Positions 17,978 through 27,178 are shown, numbered from the stretch's first letter. The stretch: DNA of 62,685 nucleotides from JAHEJA01 sp965657215 (GCA_965657215.1 CBFHNR010000015.1:1-62685), one strand, 5' to 3'. Notes: a model not told the origin generated them from the letters alone. Program-made: numbers and translations.

Positions 17978-17984
17978 GCCAAAA

Positions 17985-18410
17985 ATGTACTCCATCGGCG
18001 CATTGTCCAAATTAACTCAGACGAAAGTTCCTACAATTCGTTATTATGAAACGATTGAGCTGCTCTCTAAACCAGAACGTAATAGAGGTGGCCAGCGGGT
18101 GTATGACGAGACTGGTGTTAAACGGCTTAAATTTATTAGGCACATGCGTGCTTTGGGATTTTCGATTGAAAACATTCGGTCCGTCTTGATCCTCAGTGAA
18201 CGCCCAGACATGCCGTGTAATCAAGCGCATGAGATAACGTCCCTTCATTTGACACAAGTCCAAGCAAAAATTGCAGCTTTGTTGTCATTAGAACAAGAAC
18301 TCATCCGGATTACAAAACTGTCAGATAGCGGTGTTTTGGGAACATGCCGTGTAATTGAAAGTTTAGGAGATCATTCTGCTTGTCTGGATGTGCACAGTGA
18401 AATCGACTAA
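17985..18410 (+). CDS. MerR-family metal-responsive regulator (Zn/Cd type)
   Basis: The 141-residue protein has the MerR winged HTH (YSIGALSKLTQTKVPTIRYYE), a dimerisation helix, and cysteines that fit metal sensing: one in MPCNQAH and two in GTCRVIESLGDHSAC. The spacing of the last pair resembles ZntR. It probably activates the divergent CDF gene. Its stop overlaps that of the converging hypothetical gene by 3-4 bases. Confidence 0.85.
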   Translation: MYSIGALSKLTQTKVPTIRYYETIELLSKPERNRGGQRVYDETGVKRLKFIRHMRALGFSIENIRSVLILSERPDMPCNQAHEITSLHLTQVQAKIAALLSLEQELIRITKLSDSGVLGTCRVIESLGDHSACLDVHSEID

Positions 18411-19273
18411 AACCACTGTCCAGGTTCCATCAACCCAAGGTCCAAGAGTTGTTGAGAGTGCCAGCTGAATTTTGTGGAATTGTGCCACTTGAAATCACTG
18501 ATTTGATGGCGCGATGTTGGATTGCGGCGAAGTGATTTGGCTGTTCTAAACGAGACAATTGCCGCCGTGAGGTTGTGATGCCACGGGCAGGCATATGTGT
18601 TGTACTCCGCCTCATTGAACATATCCAAATCGTTTAAGGCCAAACCCTCTTTTGCTTTGAACAAAGCGATGCGATCAATTTTGCGTTTTTCATAGGGGAC
18701 GAATTCCTCATAGCGCCATCTCAGGCCCCCAAAAAAATCAAGCTGTCGATCCAGGAGTGCATGTGTTTTCGGATCCGTGCGACCCAAAGAATAGTAGCCA
18801 GCTTTATCGATATGGGCATCTTCGATTGACACGGCCTTGGGGGAATGTCCTAAATCACCCGCGTATAAATCAATGACGTAACACAGCATTGAATTGCGCT
18901 TTTCTTCGGTATGAAAGGCAAGCATCTCATCTACATTTCTCGTTTCACAAAACGGAAAAAATAGGTATTCGGCGTTGAAACAGTAGTAGATCCACTGAGA
19001 AGGGGCCATTTGGGATATCTTGTTTACGATTGTTTCCTTTGTCCCATTTTTCAAAAAATCGTGTTGAATAATCGTTACGTTTTCTGAAATAGCAGGGCTG
19101 AGGTCAGGCAAGTCCTTGCCTAAAACGAGCACTTTTTTAAAGCCAAGCTTAATGTGATGTTTCAGGGTCGAGGCCACTTCAACCAAGTCTTCAATCATTA
19201 TGATCGCGATTGGTCCCTTTGCAACATGCTGTTTTCCATTGACGACGAAATCATCGAGCGATGCGTAATCCAT
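18407..19273 (-). CDS. hypothetical protein, possibly glycosyltransferase-like
   Basis: About 288 residues from the preferred ATG, which has AAAGGG 6 bases upstream. No clear catalytic motif is visible. The N-terminal third alternates strands and helices like a nucleotide-sugar-binding fold (IMIEDLVEVASTLKHHI), and the middle resembles family 2-type proteins seen beside polysaccharide genes, but a DXD motif is not obvious. No neighbouring gene suggests a role. An upstream in-frame start at 19321 exists. Confidence 0.55.
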   Translation of the reverse strand: MDYASLDDFVVNGKQHVAKGPIAIIMIEDLVEVASTLKHHIKLGFKKVLVLGKDLPDLSPAISENVTIIQHDFLKNGTKETIVNKISQMAPSQWIYYCFNAEYLFFPFCETRNVDEMLAFHTEEKRNSMLCYVIDLYAGDLGHSPKAVSIEDAHIDKAGYYSLGRTDPKTHALLDRQLDFFGGLRWRYEEFVPYEKRKIDRIALFKAKEGLALNDLDMFNEAEYNTYACPWHHNLTAAIVSFRTAKSLRRNPTSRHQISDFKWHNSTKFSWHSQQLLDLGLMEPGQWF

Positions 19274-19384
19274 AACCAACCCTTTTTGCTTGTTCACCAT
19301 TAAGAATAAAATGAACTCCATTGCAAGTCAGGGCAAAAATAGGGTATCGACCCGTGACTTAAATACTTCCCAAGGAACATGCAC

Positions 19385-20707
19385 ATGAGCACGACCAAAA
19401 AATTGTTTGTGAAGACATATGGCTGTCAAATGAATGTCTATGACAGTGAACGCATGGTCGAGGCCTTGGGGGACTCTGGATATGTCGAAACAGACACTCC
19501 AGAAGATGCTGATATGATTTTGCTGAATACCTGTCACATTCGGGAAAAAGCCGCAGAAAAGGTGTATTCCGAATTGGGTCGGATGAAGGCGTTGAAAGTT
19601 GACAAACCTGATTTGAAAATTGGTGTCGCTGGATGTGTGGCCCAAGCCGAAGGCAAAGAAATCATGCGTCGCCAACCTGCAGTCGATTTGGTTGTTGGTC
19701 CTCAAAGTTATCATCGCCTGCCTGAACTAGAGGCGCGCACGCAGACTGGGAAAAAGGCCATCGACACAGATTTCCCAGAAGAAGACAAGTTCGAGAAACT
19801 TAAAAACCGTCCCAAAGCGAAACGCGCGCCAGCTGCGTTTTTGACGGTCCAAGAGGGCTGTGACAAATTTTGTGCCTTTTGTGTGGTTCCTTACACCCGA
19901 GGCGCTGAGGTATCTCGTCCCGTTGATCGCATTTTGACTGAGGCGCGCGATTTGGTGGAACGCGGTGTGCGTGAAATTACGCTGCTCGGACAAAACGTAA
20001 ATGCCTATCATGGGGTGGGCGCGTCTGGCGATGAGTGGAGCTTGGCACAGCTCATTTGGGAATTGGACAAAGTGGACGGTTTGGAACGTATACGGTTCAC
20101 GACAAGCCACCCCAATGACATGACCGATGACTTGATTGAGGCACATGGAACCTGTGCGAAATTGATGCCTTACCTTCACCTCCCTGTGCAAGCTGGATCT
20201 GATCGCATTCTCAAGCGTATGAACCGCTCGCATACACGGGATAGCTATTTACGATTGATCGAACGTATCAGAGCTGCGCGACCAGATATTTTGCTCTCTG
20301 GCGATTTTATTGTCGGGTTTCCAGAAGAAACGGATCAGGATTTCCAAGATACGATGGATTTGATCCGTGAGGTTAATTACGGGCAAGGATATTCATTTAA
20401 GTATTCCACCCGTCCAGGAACGCCAGCAGCAGAGCGCGCACAATTGCCCGAAGATGTAAAAACAGAGCGCTTGCATCAACTTCAGGATTTGATCGCCCAA
20501 CAGCAAAAGCAGATACAGGATAGCATGGTTGGAAAAACTGTAAGCGTTCTTTTCGAGCGTGAGGGCCGATTTGAGGGCCAAATGGTGGGCAAATCTGAAT
20601 ACCTTCATGCGGTGCACGTCAAAACGGAGACGGCCAAGATCGGAGAAATTCATCAGGTTCGAATCACTCAGAGTAACCGAAACTCACTAAATGGTGAGTT
20701 GATTTAA
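19385..20707 (+). CDS. miaB: tRNA-2-methylthio-N6-isopentenyladenosine synthase
   Basis: This is a radical-SAM methylthiotransferase with an N-terminal UPF0004 domain (Cys in KTYGCQMN plus two further cysteines), the CxxxCxxC cluster in GCDKFCAFC, and a C-terminal TRAM domain. MiaB adds the 2-methylthio group to i6A37 in tRNAs reading UNN codons. The ATG at 19385 has AAGGA 8 bases upstream. The ATG six bases earlier has too short a spacing. Confidence 0.95.
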   Translation: MSTTKKLFVKTYGCQMNVYDSERMVEALGDSGYVETDTPEDADMILLNTCHIREKAAEKVYSELGRMKALKVDKPDLKIGVAGCVAQAEGKEIMRRQPAVDLVVGPQSYHRLPELEARTQTGKKAIDTDFPEEDKFEKLKNRPKAKRAPAAFLTVQEGCDKFCAFCVVPYTRGAEVSRPVDRILTEARDLVERGVREITLLGQNVNAYHGVGASGDEWSLAQLIWELDKVDGLERIRFTTSHPNDMTDDLIEAHGTCAKLMPYLHLPVQAGSDRILKRMNRSHTRDSYLRLIERIRAARPDILLSGDFIVGFPEETDQDFQDTMDLIREVNYGQGYSFKYSTRPGTPAAERAQLPEDVKTERLHQLQDLIAQQQKQIQDSMVGKTVSVLFEREGRFEGQMVGKSEYLHAVHVKTETAKIGEIHQVRITQSNRNSLNGELI

Positions 20708-20921
20708 GACCTATCGAATTGAGAAAGCACGGAAAAAATTGATTGGATTGTTTCGTAGAGGGGGACAATTCAGATTGGATCATGTTGGTTGTTTCCTAAT
20801 TTGATCGAAATCAAAGTGTGAATTTGCAACTAACAATAAAAATTTGTATCAATATTGAGAAATATGTGACTGAAATGTAATTTCGTGACATTATTGGACG
20901 ACAAATTCTTTGAGGGTGGTA

Positions 20922-21500
20922 GTGGTGACTTTTTTTAACAATTTAAAGAGCGCGATAATGATGATTGGTACAGTTGCATTGGTCGCTGTTGGATCTGCAC
21001 AGGCGCAATCGACTTCGAACTGAGTCTTCTCTTCGGGAACGGGTGAGCGTTATGTTCCGTCAATCTGGATCGATCCAGATGGGTGTGAGCATTGGGTTAT
21101 GGATGACGGAGCTGAGGGATATATGTCTCCTCACCGTAATCGCGATGGATCACCTGTTTGTCGGCGCGGCAATGTTTGTGGTGTTATGAACTCAGATCAG
21201 CTGTTTGCGACTGATAAATATCACATCAGCGCAGCTGGACGTCAGCGCCTAGAGCAATTCTTTAGAAGCTCGTCTGCACGTGGCTTTATTATTTCGGGTC
21301 ACACGGATAGCCGCGCATCTGATGCGTACAACATGCGGCTTTCTCAAAATCGCGCGAATTCAGTTGCCAAAGTTGGTCGTGCAACAGGCGCCAATATCAT
21401 GGATGTGCTTGCCTATGGCGAGCGTCGGCCAAGAGCGACAAACTCAACATCAGCAGGCATGGCTCAAAACCGTCGTGTTGAAATTATTTGTGTGAAGTAG
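20922..21500 (+). pseudogene. OmpA-family protein with an in-frame TGA after the signal peptide
   Basis: From a GTG start at 20922 (GAGGG upstream) the frame encodes a signal peptide ending ALVAVGSAQA and then meets TGA at 21021-21023. The same frame continues unbroken to 21500 with a domain reading IWIDPDGCEHWVMDD and an OmpA peptidoglycan-binding domain (SGHTDSRASDAYN, NRRVE). Read through, it would be about 192 residues and anchored to peptidoglycan. The downstream part could start internally at 21099, but would then lack a secretion signal. Sequencing error, recent nonsense mutation and stop-codon readthrough are all possible. Confidence 0.7.
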
Positions 21501-21510
21501 GAGAGTTCCA

Positions 21511-21834
21511 ATGAAAATTACAAAGCTAATTGCACTTGGAGTTTGTGTTGCTTCACTCGCCGCTTGTGAATCCGGTGGCCTTGGTATGGGGGCTACGACG
21601 GACAAATCAGTAGACCGCGGATTTGATGCAAAATCACTTACACAGCTGAAGGCTGGCATTTGGGTTGATCCAAATGGGTGTCATCACTGGATCATTGACG
21701 ATGGGGTAGAAGGATATTTATCTGAGCGGATGTTGCCTGATGGGCGTCCCCTCTGTTCAGATACGGACCCTCGCAATATTGCGACTGGCGACTTCAAAGC
21801 TGGCGGTAGCGCGCTGCTTGGCGACCCTATTTAA
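21511..21834 (+). CDS. small lipoprotein sharing a domain with the preceding OmpA-like gene
   Basis: The 107-residue protein has a lipobox (LAAC at residues 16-19) and then a WVDPNGCHHWIIDDGVEGYL segment matching the IWIDPDGCEHWVMDD segment of the neighbour. A ribosome site (TAGGAGAG) lies before the ATG. It is likely anchored in the outer membrane and may act with the OmpA-like protein. The domain function is not known to me. Confidence 0.7.
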   Translation: MKITKLIALGVCVASLAACESGGLGMGATTDKSVDRGFDAKSLTQLKAGIWVDPNGCHHWIIDDGVEGYLSERMLPDGRPLCSDTDPRNIATGDFKAGGSALLGDPI

Positions 21835-21853
21835 AATAATAGGTATCAGATTT

Positions 21854-21881
21854 AAAAAGCCGTCCTTCTGGGCGGCTTTTT
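21854..21881 (+). terminator. rho-independent terminator after the lipoprotein gene
   Basis: A 12-bp stem (AAAAAGCCGTCC with GGGCGGCTTTTT, one G-T pair) and loop TTCT, followed by a T-tract. Confidence 0.88.
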
Positions 21882-21980
21882 GCGTTCCTATCCGTTTTTG
21901 TTTGCAAAAAGGAATAACTAGCTCTTGCGTATGATACTAAGTGTTGGCACCCTGACCTTACATACAACAAGGAGAGTCGA

Positions 21981-23045
21981 GTGGCGCCTAACACGCTTAT
22001 CCATCCGTCAGATAGCCAAGAGCCAAATACAACTCGGCTAGAGTTTCCTGAAAACCGATTGATGATTGACCTTTGCGGTGAATTTGATCGTAACCTCGCA
22101 CAAATCGAAACAGCCTCTTCCATTCAAATCATCCGTCGCGGGAATGAGCTTGAGCTTTTTGGCGAAGCTGATGGCAGAGACTTTGCAAGCTCCGTTTTGA
22201 ATGCCCTGTATCAGCGATTGGAAAGTGGACGCGCGGTTGAACAAGCGGACGTAGATCGTGAAATCCGTATGATCGGGCAACATGCCGATCCAGCGACACC
22301 ATCCACGGATCAGCTGGAAATGTTCAAAGGCGGGCGTGTTGAAATCAAAACGCGTAAAAAGCCGGTCGAACCTCGCACCGAGGCGCAAAAGGCCTACGTT
22401 AAATCGCTCATGGAGAATGAACTGGCCTTTGGGATTGGTCCAGCTGGCACTGGGAAAACCTATTTGGCTGTTGCGGTAGCGGTGTCTAAATTTATCTCTG
22501 GTGAGGTGGATCGCATTATTCTAAGTCGCCCTGCGGTCGAAGCAGGGGAAAAACTTGGCTATTTGCCAGGCGATATGAAGGACAAAGTCGACCCTTATAT
22601 GCAGCCATTATATGACGCTCTGAATGATTTTCTCCCGGGCAAGCAGCTTGCCAAATTGATCGAAGAAAAACGCATTGAAATCGCGCCATTGGCCTTTATG
22701 CGCGGTCGCACGTTAGCCCATGCTTTTGTTGTCTTGGATGAGGCGCAAAATGCAACGACTATGCAGATGAAAATGTTTCTAACTCGATTGGGTGAGGGAT
22801 CACGCATGGTCATTACAGGGGATCGCAGTCAGGTCGATCTGCCCCGTGGTGTGACATCGGGGTTGGCTGATGCCGAGCGGCTTTTGAATTCTATTCCGAC
22901 GATCAGCTTCAATTATTTCACTTCAAAAGACGTGGTTCGCCATCCTCTCGTTGCGAAGATTATTGAAGCTTATGAAGAGGATAGTAATCGTTTGATCGCC
23001 CAAGCCCAACGTCGAGAAGATCGTAAAAAGTCAGATGCATCTTGA
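21981..23045 (+). CDS. phoH: PhoH family protein (YbeZ-type ATPase)
   Basis: The 354-residue protein starts at GTG with an AAGGAGAG site. It has Walker A GPAGTGKT and Walker B VVLDEAQNAT in a PhoH/P-loop domain after an N-terminal KH-like region. PhoH/YbeZ proteins pair with YbeY in rRNA maturation, and here the phoH and ybeY genes overlap by 11 bases, supporting a shared role. It starts the phoH-ybeY-CBS-lnt-metK block. Confidence 0.92.
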   Translation: MAPNTLIHPSDSQEPNTTRLEFPENRLMIDLCGEFDRNLAQIETASSIQIIRRGNELELFGEADGRDFASSVLNALYQRLESGRAVEQADVDREIRMIGQHADPATPSTDQLEMFKGGRVEIKTRKKPVEPRTEAQKAYVKSLMENELAFGIGPAGTGKTYLAVAVAVSKFISGEVDRIILSRPAVEAGEKLGYLPGDMKDKVDPYMQPLYDALNDFLPGKQLAKLIEEKRIEIAPLAFMRGRTLAHAFVVLDEAQNATTMQMKMFLTRLGEGSRMVITGDRSQVDLPRGVTSGLADAERLLNSIPTISFNYFTSKDVVRHPLVAKIIEAYEEDSNRLIAQAQRREDRKKSDAS

Positions 23046-23538
23046 TATCCTAACGGAAGATGATCGCTGGAATGATGTCGATTTGGCCTCTGTCGCTAAA
23101 CGGGCGGCAGCTGCGCTAAGTGCCCATTTAGGTCTGGATGCCTCTATATTTTCGGCGGATGTTTTGGCCTGTAGTGATGCGCGAATTGCGGATCTGAATG
23201 CAGAGTTTCGACAAAAGCCGACACCAACAAATGTTCTGTCATGGCCCTCGGATGAGCGCGGCTCCGAAGTCATCGGTGACGCACCAGAGCCTCCTGATCC
23301 ACGTTTTGACGCTGAGCTTGGGGATATCGCAATTTCCTTTGATACCTGCCAAAAAGAAGCAATTGAGTCACACATTCCATTCGAAAACCATCTTAGCCAT
23401 CTGATTATCCATGCAATTTTGCATCTTTTGGGGTATGATCACGTCGAAGACGAGGATGCCGCATTGATGGAAGGCATTGAAATTGCAATACTTGAAAAGA
23501 TGGGTATCCAGAACCCATATGAGTTAAGCGAAACGTAA
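23035..23538 (+). CDS. ybeY: endoribonuclease YbeY, rRNA maturation factor
   Basis: The 167-residue protein has the zinc-binding H3-x-H5-x-H motif in HAILHLLGYDHVED. YbeY is a single-strand endoribonuclease involved in 16S rRNA 3' end processing and 70S quality control. It overlaps phoH and precedes the CBS-domain gene by 19 bases. Confidence 0.93.
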   Translation: MHLDILTEDDRWNDVDLASVAKRAAAALSAHLGLDASIFSADVLACSDARIADLNAEFRQKPTPTNVLSWPSDERGSEVIGDAPEPPDPRFDAELGDIAISFDTCQKEAIESHIPFENHLSHLIIHAILHLLGYDHVEDEDAALMEGIEIAILEKMGIQNPYELSET

Positions 23539-23557
23539 CAGGACGACGAAAGACATT

Positions 23558-24445
23558 ATGGGCGATTCAGAAGGCTCTTCTATAGCAGCGCACAGCGCGC
23601 AGTCTGATAGACAAAAGAAATCTTTTTTTGCAAGATTATTTAAACGGGGAAAACAACCCGTTAGTTCCGAGGCATCAGCATCTCCTGATGGGGCACCCGC
23701 ACTTGGTCCAGCGAGAGCATCATCCCATGGCTTGATGAATTTGCGACGATTGCGTGTCGAGGACGTTGCAATTCCCAAAGCGGACATTCAAGCGATCCCG
23801 GATACAGCGACCATTGACGAAATAGCGGCCGCGTTTCGCTCCTCTGAATTGACCCGTTTGCCAGTCTATTCTGGGACGCTTGATACGCCTCTCGGCATGG
23901 CGCACTTAAAAGATTTTGCCTTGAAATATGGGTTTAGCGGTGAACACGAGGGGTTTGATCTCTTGTCGATGTTGCGCCCTTTGGTCTTTGTACCGCCGTC
24001 TATGCCGATCGGTGTTTTGCTCACCAAGATGCAAAGTGAACGTCGCCATATGGCGCTTGTCATAGATGAATATGGCGGTGTTGATGGGCTTGTGACTATC
24101 GAAGACTTGATTGAGCAAGTTGTTGGTCAAATTGAAGACGAACATGACAGCGCCGATACCGCGCAATGGGTCCGTGAAAAAGAAGGCTGCTATGTTGTTC
24201 AAGCCAAGGCCTCTGTTGACGATTTCGGTCAGGCGGTTGGGTTAGATTTCACGCAGGATCAAACGATCTCGGATGATATTGAGACCGTTGGTGGTTTGAT
24301 ATTCATGATTGGTGGCAGCGTTCCAGTGCGGGGCGAAGTTATTGTGCATCCAAACGGAACGGAATTTGAAATCCTAGAGGCCGATCCAAGACGGGTCAAA
24401 CGTGCGCGTGTGCGGCTTCCTGGTCATGCGCTCGCTGCGGAATAG
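23558..24445 (+). CDS. hemolysin/CorC-family CBS-domain protein (YbeX-like)
   Basis: The 295-residue soluble protein has two CBS domains (about residues 80-200) followed by a CorC/HlyC transporter-associated domain. It lacks the DUF21 membrane domain of long CNNM proteins. In the YbeX/CorC family it is linked to ribosome homeostasis and Mg2+/Co2+ efflux. Its place between ybeY and lnt matches the E. coli ybeZYX-lnt order. Exact role is uncertain. Confidence 0.87.
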   Translation: MGDSEGSSIAAHSAQSDRQKKSFFARLFKRGKQPVSSEASASPDGAPALGPARASSHGLMNLRRLRVEDVAIPKADIQAIPDTATIDEIAAAFRSSELTRLPVYSGTLDTPLGMAHLKDFALKYGFSGEHEGFDLLSMLRPLVFVPPSMPIGVLLTKMQSERRHMALVIDEYGGVDGLVTIEDLIEQVVGQIEDEHDSADTAQWVREKEGCYVVQAKASVDDFGQAVGLDFTQDQTISDDIETVGGLIFMIGGSVPVRGEVIVHPNGTEFEILEADPRRVKRARVRLPGHALAAE

Positions 24446-24450
24446 GCTCT

Positions 24451-25938
24451 ATGTTGACTTGGGTGAGTACTAATCCCAAAAAAGTGTTCGCACTTTTGGG
24501 TGCTTGCCTTGCTTTGGGTCAGGCACCCTTGTCATTATGGGCATTGGCCTTTGCAGCCTTGATTGCGGCTCAGTACATCTGGTTAGTCGCTCCTGATACC
24601 CGACGTTTTTGGACAGTCTGGTGGTTGGGAATTGGGTATTTTTTGATTTCATTGAATTGGCTCGTTGAACCGTTTTTGGTTGATATTAAACGCCATGGAT
24701 TTATGGCCCCTTTTGCGGTTGGGGCCATGGCCTCAGGTTTGGCCCTCATCTGGGCCGTTCCAGTCTGGATTATCCGCGCCTCCCCATTTTTGTTGGCCTT
24801 CGCTCTTGGGCTCGGGGAATTTGCGCGTGGGTTTCTTTTCACGGGATTCCCTTGGGGGCAAATTGCATATATCTGGGTCGACACGCCTATTGCGCTATGG
24901 GCTGCCTTCATCGGCAGCTACGGCTTAAGTGCCGTTACGGTCCTTATGGCATTGGCCATTGCATGGGCACTGCGTTCACCGCGTCGTCTCATATTCGCGC
25001 CACTCCTAGCTGTCATTTTGTTTGGGCCTTCGCTAATTTATCGCCCCATTGTTGAGACTTCAGATCAAATTGTGCGTGTCATTCAGCCTAATGCAATTCA
25101 GTCTCAAAAATGGGACCCAGAGCATTCAATGACCTTCTTCCAAAGGTCACTGGATTATACAGGCCGCAGCGGTGATGTGGATTTGATTGTTTGGCCTGAA
25201 TCCTCTGTCCCTGTTTTTCTGAATTATGCAGATGATTTGATGCAGGACATTGTGACCTTCGCGCAAGGACGGCCTGTCTTGGTAGGGACGTTACGGTTTG
25301 AAGACTACGATTATTACAATTCTGTCGTAATGGTTGACGAAGATGGCAGTTACGAACCCGTCTACGACAAACAACATCTGGTGCCATTTGGTGAGTATTT
25401 GCCTTTTAATGCATTTTTTCAAAGGTTAGGCATGTCTGCGCTTGCCGATATGGTGGGAGGTGGTTTTACGCCTGGTGAGACTAAGGCTTTTGCTCAAGTT
25501 CCTAATATTGGCGCCGTAAAACCATTGATTTGTTATGAGGCTGTTTTCCCACAGGACGTTCAAAGTCACGGGGACCGTCCCAATCTACTTGTCCAAATGA
25601 CGAATGATGCATGGTTTGGGAATTTTTCTGGTCCATATCAGCATTTGGCTCAAACACAAATGCGCGTAATCGAACAGGGGCTTCCCTTGGTGCGTGCGGC
25701 GAATACTGGGGTGTCGGCTGTCATTGATCCTCTTGGTGAGGTCATTCAAATTATTCCCCTAAATCAACAAGGATTTATGGATGTGGCCTTGCCAAAACCA
25801 ATTGAAGCAACACTTTACTCCCAGTTCGGGGAGCGTTTCGTTATCATTTTGTTGTCAATTTTAGGGGTTTTGTGCTTTATCAAGCCACAAGGCGTTTTGG
25901 GATTGACGCAACGAGCGCAGAGTCCTAAACGCCGTTAA
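24451..25938 (+). CDS. lnt: apolipoprotein N-acyltransferase
   Basis: The 495-residue protein has about six N-terminal membrane helices and a periplasmic nitrilase-like domain with a Glu-Lys-Cys triad: Glu in WPESSVP, Lys in DKQHLVPFGE and Cys in LICYEAVFP. Lnt adds the third acyl chain to the N-terminal cysteine of mature lipoproteins. It follows the CBS gene by five bases and ends just upstream of the metK riboswitch. Confidence 0.94.
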   Translation: MLTWVSTNPKKVFALLGACLALGQAPLSLWALAFAALIAAQYIWLVAPDTRRFWTVWWLGIGYFLISLNWLVEPFLVDIKRHGFMAPFAVGAMASGLALIWAVPVWIIRASPFLLAFALGLGEFARGFLFTGFPWGQIAYIWVDTPIALWAAFIGSYGLSAVTVLMALAIAWALRSPRRLIFAPLLAVILFGPSLIYRPIVETSDQIVRVIQPNAIQSQKWDPEHSMTFFQRSLDYTGRSGDVDLIVWPESSVPVFLNYADDLMQDIVTFAQGRPVLVGTLRFEDYDYYNSVVMVDEDGSYEPVYDKQHLVPFGEYLPFNAFFQRLGMSALADMVGGGFTPGETKAFAQVPNIGAVKPLICYEAVFPQDVQSHGDRPNLLVQMTNDAWFGNFSGPYQHLAQTQMRVIEQGLPLVRAANTGVSAVIDPLGEVIQIIPLNQQGFMDVALPKPIEATLYSQFGERFVIILLSILGVLCFIKPQGVLGLTQRAQSPKRR

Positions 25939-25940
25939 CT

Positions 25941-25987
25941 GCATCACAACGGCTTCCTGACGTGGTGTGAACTTTTATTGGAGCAAT
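25941..25987 (+). ncRNA. SAM/SAH riboswitch before metK
   Basis: The sequence holds the family core CACAACGGCTTCCTG, a P1 stem (CATCAC at 25942-25947 with GTGGTG at 25962-25967), then ATTGGAGCA at 25977-25985. The last element contains the GGAG Shine-Dalgarno sequence of metK and can pair with the GCTTCC of the loop as a pseudoknot. This matches the SAM/SAH aptamer described from Rhodobacterales metK leaders. Ligand binding should hide the ribosome site and lower MetK synthesis when SAM is plentiful. It is short and lies directly between lnt and metK. Confidence 0.92.
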
Positions 25988-25992
25988 ACCTC

Positions 25993-27174
25993 ATGACACG
26001 ATCATCCTATATATTTACCTCTGAATCCGTTTCGGAGGGTCACCCTGATAAAGTGTGCGATAGAATTTCGGATTCAATTCTGGATGCGTTTTTGGCCGAA
26101 GAACCAGAGGCGCGCGTTGCATGTGAGACCTTTGCAACAACAAACCGTGTCGTGATTGGCGGAGAAGTTGGACTATCTGATCAAAGTAAGCTCAGCGAAT
26201 ATATGGGGCAGGTTGATCGGATCGCGCGGGACTGCATTAAGGATATTGGGTATGAACAGGACAAATTTCACCACGAAACGGTGAAAGTGACCAATCTGCT
26301 GCATGAACAATCTGCCCATATTGCTCAGGGCGTTGATGCCTCCTCCGACAAAGAAGAAGGGGCCGGGGATCAAGGGATCATGTTTGGTTACGCGACCAAC
26401 GAAACCCAAGAGCTGATGCCAGCACCTATTCAATACAGTCATGCAATTTTGCGCCGTTTGGCGGAGGTGCGCAAATCTGGTCAAGAACCAACTTTGCGAC
26501 CTGATGCGAAATCACAGCTCTCTGTTCGGTATGAAAATGGGAAACCTGTTGGTGTCAGTTCAATCGTTCTCTCAACGCAGCATGCGGATCATTCCCAAAC
26601 AAGTGATGATATTCGCGCCATTGTTGAACCTTATATTCGCGATGTTCTCCCCGAAGGCTGGGTTTCCGAGGATACCGAATGGTGGGTCAATCCAACAGGG
26701 ACCTTTGTCATCGGTGGTCCTGATGGAGATGCGGGTCTGACGGGGCGGAAAATTATCGTGGATACTTATGGCGGCGCTGCGCCTCACGGAGGGGGCGCCT
26801 TTTCGGGTAAAGATCCAACCAAAGTGGACCGCTCTGCCGCCTATGCTGCACGCTATTTGGCGAAAAACGTGGTCGCTGCTGGATTTGCGGAGAAATGTAC
26901 AATTCAGTTGTCTTACGCGATTGGCGTCTCCAAGCCGTTGTCGATCTATGCGGATACCTTCGGCACTGGTGATGTTCCCGCAGAAGTCATTGAACGGGCG
27001 GTTGCCTCCTGTATGGATTTGACGCCGCGTGGCATTCGTGAACACCTCGGCTTGAACAAGCCAATTTATGCGCGTACCGCTGCCTATGGTCATTTCGGAC
27101 GTGCGCCAGAAGCGGATGGTGGATTTAGCTGGGAAAATCTCGACCTGGTTCAAGCCTTGCAAAACGCAATCTAA
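25993..27174 (+). CDS. metK: S-adenosylmethionine synthetase
   Basis: From the ATG at 25993, 393 residues starting MTRSSYIFTSESVSEGHPDK. The family motifs GHPDK near residue 17 and DQGIMFGYA near 130 mark the ATP and methionine sites. MetK makes SAM from methionine and ATP. The TTG at 25978 lies inside the riboswitch and is not a plausible start. Control by the riboswitch explains the unusually short lnt-metK gap. Confidence 0.95.
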   Translation: MTRSSYIFTSESVSEGHPDKVCDRISDSILDAFLAEEPEARVACETFATTNRVVIGGEVGLSDQSKLSEYMGQVDRIARDCIKDIGYEQDKFHHETVKVTNLLHEQSAHIAQGVDASSDKEEGAGDQGIMFGYATNETQELMPAPIQYSHAILRRLAEVRKSGQEPTLRPDAKSQLSVRYENGKPVGVSSIVLSTQHADHSQTSDDIRAIVEPYIRDVLPEGWVSEDTEWWVNPTGTFVIGGPDGDAGLTGRKIIVDTYGGAAPHGGGAFSGKDPTKVDRSAAYAARYLAKNVVAAGFAEKCTIQLSYAIGVSKPLSIYADTFGTGDVPAEVIERAVASCMDLTPRGIREHLGLNKPIYARTAAYGHFGRAPEADGGFSWENLDLVQALQNAI

Positions 27175-27178
27175 ATGA

